Positions 32,556 to 40,894 are shown, counted from the stretch's first letter. The stretch is 62,229 bases of DNA from a candidate division KSB1 bacterium (GCA_034506175.1 JAPDQB010000041.1:1-62229), one strand, 5' to 3'. Translations and numbers: made by a program. Notes: generated by a model from the letters alone, not told the origin.

Positions 32556-35015
32556 ATGAAACACAAAATCAAATTTTCATTTGCTGCCCTGTTGTTGTTC
32601 GTTTCGATTTTATCGGCGCAAGAGCAAGCGATCATCACCGGCAGCGCGCGTGATGCCAAGACCGGCGCCGCGCTGGCGGGATGCAACATTGTCGTCGAGG
32701 GGACTTCGATGGGAACCACCAGCGATGCGCAAGGCAATTTTAAATTGAGCGGCGTGCCATTTGGTGAAATCAATCTCATCGCTAGCTTTATCGGTTATCA
32801 ATCGCAAAGGCTTTCGCTGACCGTTAAACAATCGACGTTATCAGTGGATTTTCGCCTGCCGCCTGTTGCGGTCATCGGCCCCGCCGTCACCGTCGTCGCC
32901 ACCCGCGCTGCGGAAAGAGAGACCCCGATTGCCTTCGCCACGCTATCCAACTCAGATATTGCCACGCGCTATTTCGCCCAGGATATTCCGGTTTTGCTGA
33001 GTGAATTGCCGTCCACAAAATTCCATTCCGAGAACGGCAACGGCATCGGCTACAATTATCTCTCGATTCGCGGTTTCGATCAGCGCCGCATCTCCGTGCT
33101 GATCAACGGCGTGCCGCAAAACGATCCTGAAGATCACAACGTCTATTGGATCGATTTTCCGGATTTGCTGGCGAACGTGGAAGACATTCAAGTTCAGCGC
33201 GGCGCCGGCAGCGCTTTTTACGGCCCGCCGGCGATTGGCGGCTCGGTCAATATTGTGACCTCGTCTTTCTCGCCGGAGCGCCGCCTCAGCGCTTATGCCG
33301 GCGGCGGCAGCTATGGCACAAAGAAATTTTCGCTGGCGGCCAACAGCGGCATTTTGCGCAATAAATATATTTTGTCCGGCCGCCTCTCGCGCATTCAAAG
33401 CGACGGTTATCGCGACCGCTCATGGGTCGATCTCAAAAGTTATTTTCTCGGCGCGGCGCGCGTGAGCGGGAAGTCAACCACGCGCTTGCATTTTTACGGC
33501 GGGCCGATCGAAGATCATCTGGCCTATTACGGCATTCCGAAAGCGCAGGCAAAATCGCGACGCGAACGGCGCCACAATCCGATTCGCCGGCCGGACGAAA
33601 TCGAGAATTTCAATCAACCGCATCTCGAGTTGATTCATGAATATCACGTTAATGACCGGCTGCGCTTCAACAACACGCTCTTTGGCATTCGCGGTTATGG
33701 ATTTTTTGATTACGACGGCTCGTGGGCGCCGATGTCATATTATCGCCTGACGCCGGAGCATGGCTTTGCGATTGCAGGAAATCCTGAAGAAATTTACGTT
33801 GACAGCCTGCTGATTCGCGCTTACGTCGACAACAAACAGCTCGGCTGGTTTCCGCAAGTCAATTGGCAGCATGGCCGCGGCGATCTCACCATCGGCGCCG
33901 AGCTGCGCGTGCATCGTTCGCTGCATTGGGGCCGCATTCAAAAAGGCGACGGGGATTTGCCCCGCGCGGTTGGCCGCGAATTCAGCGGCTTGAATTACGT
34001 CGGCCGCCGGCGTTACTATGAATATCGCGGCGCCAAAGACGTGCTCTCGCCGTATCTTCATACCACTTATTTGCTGCATCCGAACGTAAATGTGATGTTC
34101 GACCTGCAATGGGCGCATTTGCAATACCGGCTTTTTGATGAGAAATTCATTGGCACGGATTTCGAGCGGCCCTATCATTTTTTGAACCCGCGTCTCGGCG
34201 TGAACTACAATCTCAATGAGCAAATCAATTTGTTTGCGAACTTCTCCCGCACCAGCCGCGAGCCGCGCTTGAAAAATCTCTATGATGCCGCCGAAGCCAG
34301 CACACCGGCAAGCTGGGGCGCGGTGACGCCGCAATTCGCGCTCAATCGCGACGGTTCATACAACTTCGACAAACCGTTGGTGCAACCGGAAACCCTGAAT
34401 GATTTCGAGCTTGGCGGCGCATTTCATCGCGGCGATTGGCGCGCGAATGTAAATTTCTTTTACATGGATTTCAAGGACGAAATCATCAAAAGCGGGCAAC
34501 TCGACCGCTTCGGCCAGCCGATCACCGGCAACGCTGAACGAACGCTGCACGCGGGTATCGAGCTTGCGGCGAGCGCGAAACCCTTGCCGGAACTCGCTTT
34601 GAGCGGCAATCTGATGTTGAGCCGCAATGAGCTGAAAAAATATTCGGTTTATGACGGCCAAGGGAAGCTGCAAATTTTAAACGGCAATCCCATCGCCGGT
34701 TTTCCCAATGCCCTGGCGAATGCGAGGATGACTTTTGCCAAGGCCGGTTTCACTGCTTCACTCGCCATGCAATACGTTGGCAAGCAATACACCGATAATT
34801 TTAAAAATGAACAAAACACCGTGGAAGCCTGCACGGTGTTCAATGGCATGGCAGGCTATCATTTCAGCCGCGGTTCAGCCCTGGCCGGGTTGACCTTGCA
34901 GTTGCACCTTCAAAATATTTTCGACAAACTTTATCTCACGCATGGCGAAGGGGAAGAGTTTTTTCCCGCGGCGGAGCGGCAGGTGTTTGTGAATGTGAAG
35001 TATGATCTCTATTAA
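32556..35015 (+). CDS. TonB-dependent receptor under TPP riboswitch control, probable thiamine-compound uptake
   Basis: 819 residues with signal peptide (FSFAALLLFVSILSAQ). A carboxypeptidase-regulatory-like domain (AIITGSARDAKTGAALAGCN ... ASFIGYQSQRLSL, about residues 25-100) precedes the plug (YLSIRGFDQRRISVLINGVPQNDPEDHNVYWIDFPDL, GSAFYGPPAIGGSVNIVTS) and the barrel, which ends FVNVKYDLY. TonB receptors import scarce ligands. Control by a TPP riboswitch and the nearby thiamine diphosphokinase point to thiamine, its phosphates or a precursor as cargo; similar riboswitch-controlled receptors are known in Bacteroidetes. GAGGTG lies 6 nt before the ATG. No inner-membrane thiamine carrier (PnuT or ThiBPQ) is in the window. 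Confidence 0.88.
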   Translation: MKHKIKFSFAALLLFVSILSAQEQAIITGSARDAKTGAALAGCNIVVEGTSMGTTSDAQGNFKLSGVPFGEINLIASFIGYQSQRLSLTVKQSTLSVDFRLPPVAVIGPAVTVVATRAAERETPIAFATLSNSDIATRYFAQDIPVLLSELPSTKFHSENGNGIGYNYLSIRGFDQRRISVLINGVPQNDPEDHNVYWIDFPDLLANVEDIQVQRGAGSAFYGPPAIGGSVNIVTSSFSPERRLSAYAGGGSYGTKKFSLAANSGILRNKYILSGRLSRIQSDGYRDRSWVDLKSYFLGAARVSGKSTTRLHFYGGPIEDHLAYYGIPKAQAKSRRERRHNPIRRPDEIENFNQPHLELIHEYHVNDRLRFNNTLFGIRGYGFFDYDGSWAPMSYYRLTPEHGFAIAGNPEEIYVDSLLIRAYVDNKQLGWFPQVNWQHGRGDLTIGAELRVHRSLHWGRIQKGDGDLPRAVGREFSGLNYVGRRRYYEYRGAKDVLSPYLHTTYLLHPNVNVMFDLQWAHLQYRLFDEKFIGTDFERPYHFLNPRLGVNYNLNEQINLFANFSRTSREPRLKNLYDAAEASTPASWGAVTPQFALNRDGSYNFDKPLVQPETLNDFELGGAFHRGDWRANVNFFYMDFKDEIIKSGQLDRFGQPITGNAERTLHAGIELAASAKPLPELALSGNLMLSRNELKKYSVYDGQGKLQILNGNPIAGFPNALANARMTFAKAGFTASLAMQYVGKQYTDNFKNEQNTVEACTVFNGMAGYHFSRGSALAGLTLQLHLQNIFDKLYLTHGEGEEFFPAAERQVFVNVKYDLY

Positions 35016-35045
35016 TTGAGATGGGAAAATAACAGGATAGAGACT

Positions 35046-35396
35046 TTAAGAGCGCCGGATTCGGACCTTCGTTTCAGAGACGACAACGAAGTCGTTTGGC
35101 AATTTATCGCGATAAAATTGAATAACATGCCTGATCATGCGAACTCAATTAGTTGCACTTTCATCGCGAAGGCGAAAAAGAACGACGCCAGTATGAGGCA
35201 ACCCGGACCGATAGACAAGTTCACCAAAATCTTTGTCATTTGTAATAAGAACGCGCCCTGCGATAGCCGAGGTATTCAATATTAAAGCATCCTCAATGCC
35301 AGGGCTTTGTTCATGTATGGAAAACACATCGTGCCCGCGTCGCTGCAATTCTCTGGTCACAGCATCTCCGGCGCTTTCATCGACGACAAATTTCAA
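35046..35396 (-). pseudogene. DUF5615 (PIN-like) toxin, VapC45-like, interrupted by an in-frame TGA
   Basis: The first 83 codons give MKFVVDESAGDAVTRELQRRG ... VLITNDKDFGELVYRSGLPH ... VVLFRLRDESATN, the start of a DUF5615 PIN-like nuclease with its acidic residues (D6, E7, D55, D57). A TGA at 35145-35147 stops it. The same frame continues with VRMIRHVIQFYRDKLPNDF VVVSETKVRIRRS to TAA at 35046-35048, which is exactly the missing C-terminus (FVVV.E..VRIR). So a 116-codon gene carries a nonsense codon at position 84. No SECIS-like context or Cys expectation here; a CGA to TGA change is the simplest cause. Start overlaps the antitoxin stop by 4 nt. Confidence 0.8.
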
Positions 35397-35662
35397 ATCG
35401 CAACTCTCGTTTCAACAACTGCAAAAACTTCTTCATTACCAAGCACAATTGCAGCATAAGCCAACGCGGCTTTAATATCGTCTTTTTTGAGACGAGGATA
35501 TTCACGCAGAATTTCCTTTTCCGAAATGCCTTGCGCCAACATCTTTATAATAAGCTCGACAGGGATACGAGTGCCGCGAATAACGGGTTTGCCAACCATA
35601 ATTTTAGGGTTTAAAAAAATATGGTGCAACAAACTCTCGAAAGATTTAGTAAGTTTTGCCAT
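35393..35662 (-). CDS. DUF433 antitoxin (VapB45-like)
   Basis: 89 residues from ATG 35662 (GAGG 8 nt upstream); a longer start at 35686 is less likely. NPKIMVGKPVIRGTRIPVELIIKMLAQGISEKEILREYPRL is the DUF433 signature (G-K-P-V-I-R-G-T-R-I-P-V), with KKDDIKAALAYAA next. DUF433 proteins are wHTH antitoxins paired with DUF5615 PIN-like toxins, as here. Since the toxin gene is interrupted, the pair may be inactive. Confidence 0.88.
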   Translation of the reverse strand: MAKLTKSFESLLHHIFLNPKIMVGKPVIRGTRIPVELIIKMLAQGISEKEILREYPRLKKDDIKAALAYAAIVLGNEEVFAVVETRVAI

Positions 35663-35689
35663 AATAAATTCCTCGAAATTGATCAATGA

Positions 35690-35718
35690 AATTCAAGAAT
35701 GTTATCGTATGAAGTCAA
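35690..35718 (-). promoter_or_regulatory. promoter of the DUF433/DUF5615 pair
   Basis: On the reverse strand TTGACT (35718-35713), 17 nt, TGAATT (35695-35690), 28 nt before the antitoxin ATG. The -10 is a weak match. Confidence 0.45.
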
Positions 35719-35739
35719 GAGAAAGTTGCAGGATTAGTA

Positions 35740-36402
35740 ATGTTTAAAAAAAACGCCCTCATCATCGCCAACAGCATTTTGCCCATCCAGCCAATACTTG
35801 ACGACTGCCGTGCGCGAGCCGACATCATTCTCTGCGCTGACGGCGGCGCCAACCGCGCCCGCGAACGCGGCCTGGTTCCGGATTTCATCGTTGGTGATCT
35901 GGATTCAATTTTGCCCGAGACTCGCGCGGCGTTTCCGCAGGCGCAATATATTCACCGCCCCGACCAAAACGCGACCGATCTCGAAAAGACACTGCAATTC
36001 GCCGTCGAGCAGGGCGTTCAGCGGGCGTTGCTGGTGGGAATAACCGGATTGCGGCTCGATCACCAGATTTGCAATCTCAACGTCGCCGAGAAATTTTGTT
36101 CGCAGATCGAAATTGAGTTGCATGATGATTTTGGCCTCGGCGTTTTTCTGGATGCACAGCAACAGGAAGCGATCATGCGTTTCGAGACATTTGTAGGACA
36201 ACAAATGTCGTTATTTGCTTTTCGCCGTGCCGAAGGCATTGTGACGGAGGGGTTGAAATACCCGCTGCAAGACGAAGCATTAGAGTGGTCGGTGCGGGAT
36301 GGATTGAGCAATGAAGCGATTGACACGTCAGTGACGATTCGGCTAAAACAAGGAACGCTTTTCATTTATCGCGTGCGCGAGGCAAAATCGCCTTTTCAGT
36401 AG
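35740..36402 (+). CDS. thiamine diphosphokinase
   Basis: 220 residues. The catalytic N-terminal domain is complete: ALIIANSILPIQP, ILCADGGANRARERGLVPDFIVGDLDSI (about residues 32-59) and RPDQNATDLEKTLQFAVEQG (the D-x-T-D-x-E-K motif). GITGLRLDHQICNL gives the G-x3-RxDH element, and the C-terminal TPK binding domain follows (QQMSLFAFRRAEGIVTEGLKYPL). The enzyme transfers pyrophosphate from ATP to thiamine, making thiamine diphosphate. Together with the riboswitch-controlled TonB receptor it forms a salvage route. No ribosome site of note and no TPP riboswitch of its own. Confidence 0.93.
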   Translation: MFKKNALIIANSILPIQPILDDCRARADIILCADGGANRARERGLVPDFIVGDLDSILPETRAAFPQAQYIHRPDQNATDLEKTLQFAVEQGVQRALLVGITGLRLDHQICNLNVAEKFCSQIEIELHDDFGLGVFLDAQQQEAIMRFETFVGQQMSLFAFRRAEGIVTEGLKYPLQDEALEWSVRDGLSNEAIDTSVTIRLKQGTLFIYRVREAKSPFQ

Positions 36403-37370
36403 CCGCGTTTTTTGTCGATCACATTCAACAATTTTTCCCCCCGCACGTACCTTGCCAGATTCTCCGCAAACTGTTCCCCGACGCGCTCGACGTATTCTTC
36501 AAAATTGCCGGAAATATGCGGTGTGACGAAGACGTTGTCCAATTGCCAAAACGGATGATCGCTTGGCAGCGGCTCGGTTTGAAAAACGTCGAGCACCGCG
36601 CCGGCGATTTTTTTCTCGCGCAGCAGCGCCAGCAACGTGCCTTCATCGACCAGCTCGCCGCGGCCGATGTTGATAAGATACGCCTCCGGTTTCATCAGCC
36701 GCAAACGCTCGGCACTCAGAATCCCCCGTGTCTCCGACGTTAATGGTAAAACGAGAACGATGAAATCCGGACGCCGAAGAAATTCGTCGATCTGAGTCAC
36801 GGCAAAAATCTCGGACACGAACTCGGGCTTGGGCAAAGCAGCATCACGGCGCAAGCCGATCACGCGCATGCCCAGGGCGGCACACCATTTCGCGATCTCG
36901 GCGCCGATGGCGCCCATGCCGGCGATGCCGACGGTTTTACCGGCGACGGCGAAGCGGCTTTTGACCATCTCTTTTTGCCGCCACTGCTTTTCAAATTGCC
37001 CGCGCACCGCGAGGTCGAAGCGATTGGCCAAAAACAAAATCGCGCCAAGCACAAATTCGGCCATGCGGTCGCCGTGAATGCCGCGGGCGTTGGTCACGAT
37101 CACCTCGCTGTTGACCAGCGCCGGCGACAGCGATTTCTCGATGCCCGCCGCGCCGAAATGCAGCCAGCGCAGCCGGCGGCAGCGGGCAAATTCTTCGGCG
37201 GAAAAACGATACGCCGCCACGACTTCGGCATTCGGCAAATTTTGGGTGAAGCGAGCGGGATCGAGCGAAAGCTCGATGTCTGCCATTGCCGCGCCGAGCC
37301 GGCTTTCGATTTGCTCGCGAAGTTTTTTCAGACGAAGCGGATTGGAGCTCAAATTGACTGCAACAAGCAT
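36396..37370 (-). CDS. D-2-hydroxyacid dehydrogenase
   Basis: 324 residues from ATG 37370. The NAD-binding motif is GKTVGIAGMGAIGAEIAKW (about residues 143-161). Catalytic residues are visible: Arg in INIGRGELVDEGTL, Glu in LDVFQTEPLP, and His in FVTPHISGN. This is the D-isomer-specific family that reduces 2-keto acids with NAD(P)H; the GMGAIG variant and overall layout fit glyoxylate/hydroxypyruvate-type members. The gene begins right after a terminator that follows glutamate dehydrogenase, so its own expression is unclear. Its 3' end overlaps the thiamine diphosphokinase gene by 7 nt (convergent). Confidence 0.87.
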   Translation of the reverse strand: MLVAVNLSSNPLRLKKLREQIESRLGAAMADIELSLDPARFTQNLPNAEVVAAYRFSAEEFARCRRLRWLHFGAAGIEKSLSPALVNSEVIVTNARGIHGDRMAEFVLGAILFLANRFDLAVRGQFEKQWRQKEMVKSRFAVAGKTVGIAGMGAIGAEIAKWCAALGMRVIGLRRDAALPKPEFVSEIFAVTQIDEFLRRPDFIVLVLPLTSETRGILSAERLRLMKPEAYLINIGRGELVDEGTLLALLREKKIAGAVLDVFQTEPLPSDHPFWQLDNVFVTPHISGNFEEYVERVGEQFAENLARYVRGEKLLNVIDKKRGY

Positions 37371-37380
37371 CACGGCATAA

Positions 37381-37418
37381 AAATAAAATTGACCGGTCAC
37401 ACCAAGTGACCGGTCAAT
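37381..37418 (-). terminator. terminator after glutamate dehydrogenase
   Basis: Perfect 13-bp inverted repeat (37388-37400 and 37406-37418, core TTGACCGGTCA) with a 5-nt loop. On the reverse strand it is followed by TTTTATTTTT, 19 nt after the stop of the dehydrogenase. It lies directly before the ATG of the next gene. Confidence 0.9.
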
Positions 37419-37436
37419 GGGTACGCAACCGGAAAA

Positions 37437-38723
37437 TCAGCCATAAATTCCGCGCAGCTTCAACGTCTGCGCCACGCGGCCAATCGCCAGAACGTATGCG
37501 CCGATGCGCATGGTGACGTTATATTTTTCCGCTGTATCGTTGACTTCCTTGAAGGCTTCGACGAGAATGCGCTCGAGGCGCTGAAGAACTTCGGCTTTCG
37601 ACCAGAAATAACCCATGCGATCCTGCACCCACTCAAAGTAACTCACCGTCACGCCGCCGGCGTTGCACAAAATATCCGGAATCACCGCGATGCCGCGGTC
37701 CGCCAAAATCGGATCGGCGTTGGCCACCGTCGGTCCGTTGGCGCCTTCGGCAATGATTTTCGCCTTGATTTTTTCGGCATTTTTGACGGTGATCTGATCT
37801 TCCAAAGCGCACGGCGCCAGCACCTCGCAATCCAATTCCAGCAGTTCTTCGTTGGTAATTTTGTCGCCGACATCAAAGCCTTCCAAAATACCGCCATGCG
37901 CATCGCGATACTCTATGGCCTTGCGAATGTTAAAGCCCTTGGCGTTATAATACGCGCCGCTCACATCGCTGATGCCGATGACTTTGCAGCCGATCTTCTC
38001 AAATTCCTTGGCGGCGATGGAACCGACGTTGCCAAAACCTTGCACAACGACGCGCGTGTCTTTGGGGTTCAGTCCGATTTTTTCCATCATGCTGCTGGTC
38101 ACGATCACGACGCCTTTGCCGGTCGCCTCGACGCGCCCGTGCGAGCCGCCGAGAAAAATCGGTTTGCCGGTGACGACGGCGGTGGTGGTGTGGCGAACGT
38201 GCATCGAGTAAGTGTCCATGATCCAGCCCATGATCTGTTCGTTGGTGTTGACGTCCGGCGCCGGCACGTCGCGCTCCGGGCCGAAGACCTCCAACAAATT
38301 CGCGGTGTAGCGCCGGGTGATTTTCTCCAGCTCAACTTTCGTGAGTTTTTTGGGATCGCATTTGACCCCGCCCTTGGCGCCGCCGAAGGGCAGATTGACG
38401 ACGGCGCATTTCCACGTCATCCAGGCGGCCAGCGCCTTGACTTCCGAAAGCGTGATGTTCGGCGAATAGCGAATGCCACCTTTGGAGGGGCCGCGCACAT
38501 CGTTGTGAATGACGCGATACCCTTCGAACACTTCGATGGTGCCGTCATCCATTTGAATCGGAATCGCGACGATGATTTGCTTTTGCGGCGTCTTGAGATA
38601 CTGGTAGAGGCCGGGGTCGAGGTCGCTCAACATGGCCGCCACTTCAAAACGCGCCATCATCGACTCAAAAGGATCCTGATCCGTGGTTTTGATCGGGGCC
38701 GACTCGACATACTTGTACTCCAT
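37437..38723 (-). CDS. glutamate dehydrogenase (Glu/Leu/Phe/Val dehydrogenase family)
   Basis: 428 residues from ATG 38723 (AGGAG 8 nt upstream). The N-terminal dimerisation domain contains VAIPIQMDDGTIEVFEGYRV, GPSKGGIRY and the catalytic loop MTWKCAVVNLPFGGAKGGV with its active Lys. PAPDVNTNEQIMGWIMDTY follows, and the NAD(P) domain has VVVQGFGNVGSIAAKEF. It interconverts glutamate and 2-oxoglutarate plus ammonia; length fits the hexameric type. It follows a nitrilase-family amidase gene by 31 nt. That enzyme could release ammonia for assimilation here, which is inference. Confidence 0.94.
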   Translation of the reverse strand: MEYKYVESAPIKTTDQDPFESMMARFEVAAMLSDLDPGLYQYLKTPQKQIIVAIPIQMDDGTIEVFEGYRVIHNDVRGPSKGGIRYSPNITLSEVKALAAWMTWKCAVVNLPFGGAKGGVKCDPKKLTKVELEKITRRYTANLLEVFGPERDVPAPDVNTNEQIMGWIMDTYSMHVRHTTTAVVTGKPIFLGGSHGRVEATGKGVVIVTSSMMEKIGLNPKDTRVVVQGFGNVGSIAAKEFEKIGCKVIGISDVSGAYYNAKGFNIRKAIEYRDAHGGILEGFDVGDKITNEELLELDCEVLAPCALEDQITVKNAEKIKAKIIAEGANGPTVANADPILADRGIAVIPDILCNAGGVTVSYFEWVQDRMGYFWSKAEVLQRLERILVEAFKEVNDTAEKYNVTMRIGAYVLAIGRVAQTLKLRGIYG

Positions 38724-38754
38724 AACCGCGCTCCTTTCCTGGTTTAAATTCAGT

Positions 38755-39606
38755 TCAAAGATGTTTGTGCAAACGCGCCAATTCGCGGCGCAGCAACGAA
38801 ATGTCCTCATCGCGCCGCAAGGGCATTTTGATTCGCGCTTCGCGGATTTTGTTTAAATCGATGGTATGAATCAGCAAATCCGGCGCCTCAATTTTTGCCG
38901 AGGCTTCCGCCTCGCCAAAAGGATCGACGATTTGGCTGCCACCCCAAAAATTGAACGGGCCTTCGCGGCCGATACGATTGACAAAAATAAAATAAGCGCC
39001 GAACAGCCGCGCATAAAACTGGCTCAGCAGGCGGCAGGCGCCGGGGCTTGTGGACGGCGCCAGCGATAACGGCGCCGCGCTGGCCGCGCTCGAACAATGA
39101 ATGGAGAAGAAAATTTTCGCGCCGTCCAGCCACAACAAATTGGCCGCCGAGGGATGCCAATTTTCCTCGCAAATCAAAATGGCGGCACGTGTGAAGGCGT
39201 TGTCAAAAGCGCGCAGGCGCTCGCCGCGGGCGAAATGCTTTCCCTCTTCAAAAAGGCCGTAAGTCGGCAGATAAACTTTGTCGTGCCGGTGTAAGACATT
39301 GCCTTGAGAAAAATAAAGCGCGGAATTATAAAGACGATGGTCGGCGGCTTCCAACACCAGGCCGGCGAGAATATCGATCTGCTGGGACTGCTGCCGCAGC
39401 GGTTCGAGCAACGCGGCATTTTCCGGCAAGGCCGCCTCCGCCACACGGGCTTGCAGATGATAGCCTGTGAGGCTCAGCTCGGGAAAGATGATGATGTGCG
39501 CGCCCTGCGCGACGGCTGCCGCGATTAACTGGAGATGTGTCTGCAAATTCGCTTCGAGGTCGCCCAGGCGGCAATCCATTTGCGCCAGGGCCAGCGTGAT
39601 TTTCAT
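38755..39606 (-). CDS. nitrilase-superfamily carbon-nitrogen hydrolase
   Basis: 283 residues. The catalytic triad of the family is visible: Glu in IIIFPELSLTGYHL (about residue 43), Lys in HRHDKVYLPTYGLFEEG (about residue 109) and Cys in AAILICEENWHPS (about residue 145). It cleaves a C-N bond in an amide, nitrile or carbamoyl compound; substrate not identified. The LPTYGLFEEG stretch is like glutamine-amidotransferase-type and predicted amidase members seen near NAD synthetase, but no nadE is here. Its ATG overlaps the stop of a 56-codon gene upstream (ATGA), and glutamate dehydrogenase follows. Confidence 0.86.
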   Translation of the reverse strand: MKITLALAQMDCRLGDLEANLQTHLQLIAAAVAQGAHIIIFPELSLTGYHLQARVAEAALPENAALLEPLRQQSQQIDILAGLVLEAADHRLYNSALYFSQGNVLHRHDKVYLPTYGLFEEGKHFARGERLRAFDNAFTRAAILICEENWHPSAANLLWLDGAKIFFSIHCSSAASAAPLSLAPSTSPGACRLLSQFYARLFGAYFIFVNRIGREGPFNFWGGSQIVDPFGEAEASAKIEAPDLLIHTIDLNKIREARIKMPLRRDEDISLLRRELARLHKHL

Positions 39607-39773
39607 TTTGAATCGATCACCGGAAGTTGAAGGCGTGTTATCGCGCCCTTTTTCTCCAACTGGCGCACGACGTCGCGAACGATTTTGCGCACCAGCGCCG
39701 GATCGGCCTGCGGGCCAAGCTCGCGCAGCGTTTCGCGCACGATCTGCCGGAGTTTTTCGTCGCTGAGTTCCAT
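39603..39773 (-). CDS. small two-helix protein upstream of the nitrilase gene
   Basis: 56 codons from ATG 39773: MELSDEKLRQIVRETLRELG, a short turn (PQADP), then ALVRKIVRDVVRQLEKKG, ending ITRLQLPVIDSK. Two amphipathic helices with the same hydrophobic spacing, (L/V)R.IVR..(L/V)R.L, are evident. The gene overlaps the nitrilase start by 4 nt (ATGA), and a promoter lies about 70 nt upstream, both good signs of reality. The helix resembles the short targeting peptides used in bacterial microcompartments and ribosome- or enzyme-docking tails, but no microcompartment gene is seen. Function unknown. Confidence 0.6.
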   Translation of the reverse strand: MELSDEKLRQIVRETLRELGPQADPALVRKIVRDVVRQLEKKGAITRLQLPVIDSK

Positions 39774-39841
39774 TTCATTTTGCTAAAAGAGATAATAAAG
39801 AAAGCCGTGCTCATTCGCAGCGCGGCTTGTCGAGGTGGGAA

Positions 39842-39869
39842 AATATAAAAGATTTTGCCAGTTTTGCAA
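39842..39869 (-). promoter_or_regulatory. promoter of the small-protein/nitrilase/GDH operon
   Basis: Reverse strand TTGCAA (39869-39864), 16 nt, TATATT (39847-39842). Transcription would start near 39835, 62 nt before the 56-codon gene. Confidence 0.5.
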
Positions 39870-39966
39870 GGGAATTTTGCTGGATGTTTGGTAAACGGAA
39901 CATACATCGTACCCCCCTGCTGATCCATGGGAAGACGGGGGGAGAAGCTGTACATACTTGGTGGCA

Positions 39967-40026
39967 GCAGCACATGAGGTAAGTCCGCCGTGAGCGTAGC
40001 GAACAAGGACTTACCTCATGTGCTGC
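39967..40026. repeat. 20-bp perfect inverted repeat with 20-nt loop
   Basis: Arms 39967-39986 (GCAGCACATGAGGTAAGTCC) and 40007-40026 are exact reverse complements; the loop is 39987-40006. It lies within the IS remnant near its left end. No T-tract follows, so it is not a simple terminator. Confidence 0.9.
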
Positions 40027-40146
40027 CCGGGCAACCAGCTTTGGCTTTCTTTGACAAACTGACTACCCTACAGGGAATTTTTCCGGTTGGTTGATCGTTT
40101 TTAATCAATCGAACTCAAATCACGAAACCGGAGAAAAATCCTGGCA

Positions 40147-40788
40147 ATGACCCTGATACCCTATTTCAAGATAATGCGAGAAAGTAAAGACCCCAAATAT
40201 CTGCGCTTCGAGATCGTGCGCTATGCGCAGCAACATGGCGTTAAACCGGCAGCTCGCGCCTTTGGCACCACTGCCAAAACCGTGCACCAAAGCGGGATGC
40301 AGTTTATTGCGTTTGCCGGGGAACGCGCGTTGAATTATTCCACGCTCTTTGCTGAAATACTCATCGCCCATCTGCAAGGTTGTGGGGTCTCGCTGCAAGA
40401 CTGTCGCTTTCAAACCGACAATGGCAGCGAGTTTATTGATGCGTGGAACGCCGCCGAAGACAGTGCCTTTACCAAAGCCGTTGAGGCGGTCAAGGGGTTG
40501 GTTCATCAGACCATTCCGCCCGGTGCGCATACCTGGCAGGCCGATGTCGAAACCGTTCACGGTCTCATCGAAGATGAGTTCTATTGCGTTGAGAGGTTTC
40601 ATTCACGTTCGCATTTTTTGGCCAGGGCTGTGGAGCCTGTCATGTGTGGTTCAACGTCGCGCGCCAGAACAGTTCCAAAGGCCATAAAACCCCGTGGGAA
40701 ATTGTCAAGGAAAGTCAAGCGAACATTCATCCGGCCTGGCCGCCTGACAACCCGTTTTTCTCGACGAAATTTGGCGATCAAAACTTGA
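40147..40788 (+). pseudogene. DDE integrase-core transposase remnant (IS481/IS3-like)
   Basis: The start has a helix-turn-helix (YLRFEIVRYAQQHGVKPAARAFGT). The frame then jumps straight into the second half of an integrase core: CRFQTDNGSEFI (catalytic Asp), WQADVETVHGLIEDEFY (catalytic Glu). The part between, with the first catalytic Asp, is missing. Near 40620-40645 the frame shifts: the expected WFNVARQNSSKGHKTPWEI is read in another frame. So it has an internal deletion and a frameshift and cannot make an active transposase. It lies inside the 13-bp inverted repeats at 39904 and 40802. Confidence 0.8.
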
Positions 40789-40894
40789 CTCTGAGCAAAA
40801 AGGGGGTACGATGTTATTCCGCAGCCATCTGGAGGGTCTCCCCAGTCCAATCTCCTTGGTCTGATGATGAATCTAACTCAATGAGTTTTACATG

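Larger units (their letters stand above)
39904..40814. mobile_element. decayed insertion sequence with 13-bp terminal inverted repeats
   Basis: ACATCGTACCCCC at 39904-39916 and its exact reverse complement at 40802-40814 bound a 911-bp unit. It contains a 20-bp palindrome (39967-40026) and a damaged transposase gene (from 40147). The flanking bases give no obvious target duplication. Interpretation as an IS remnant is inferred from the repeats plus transposase pieces. Confidence 0.7.
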
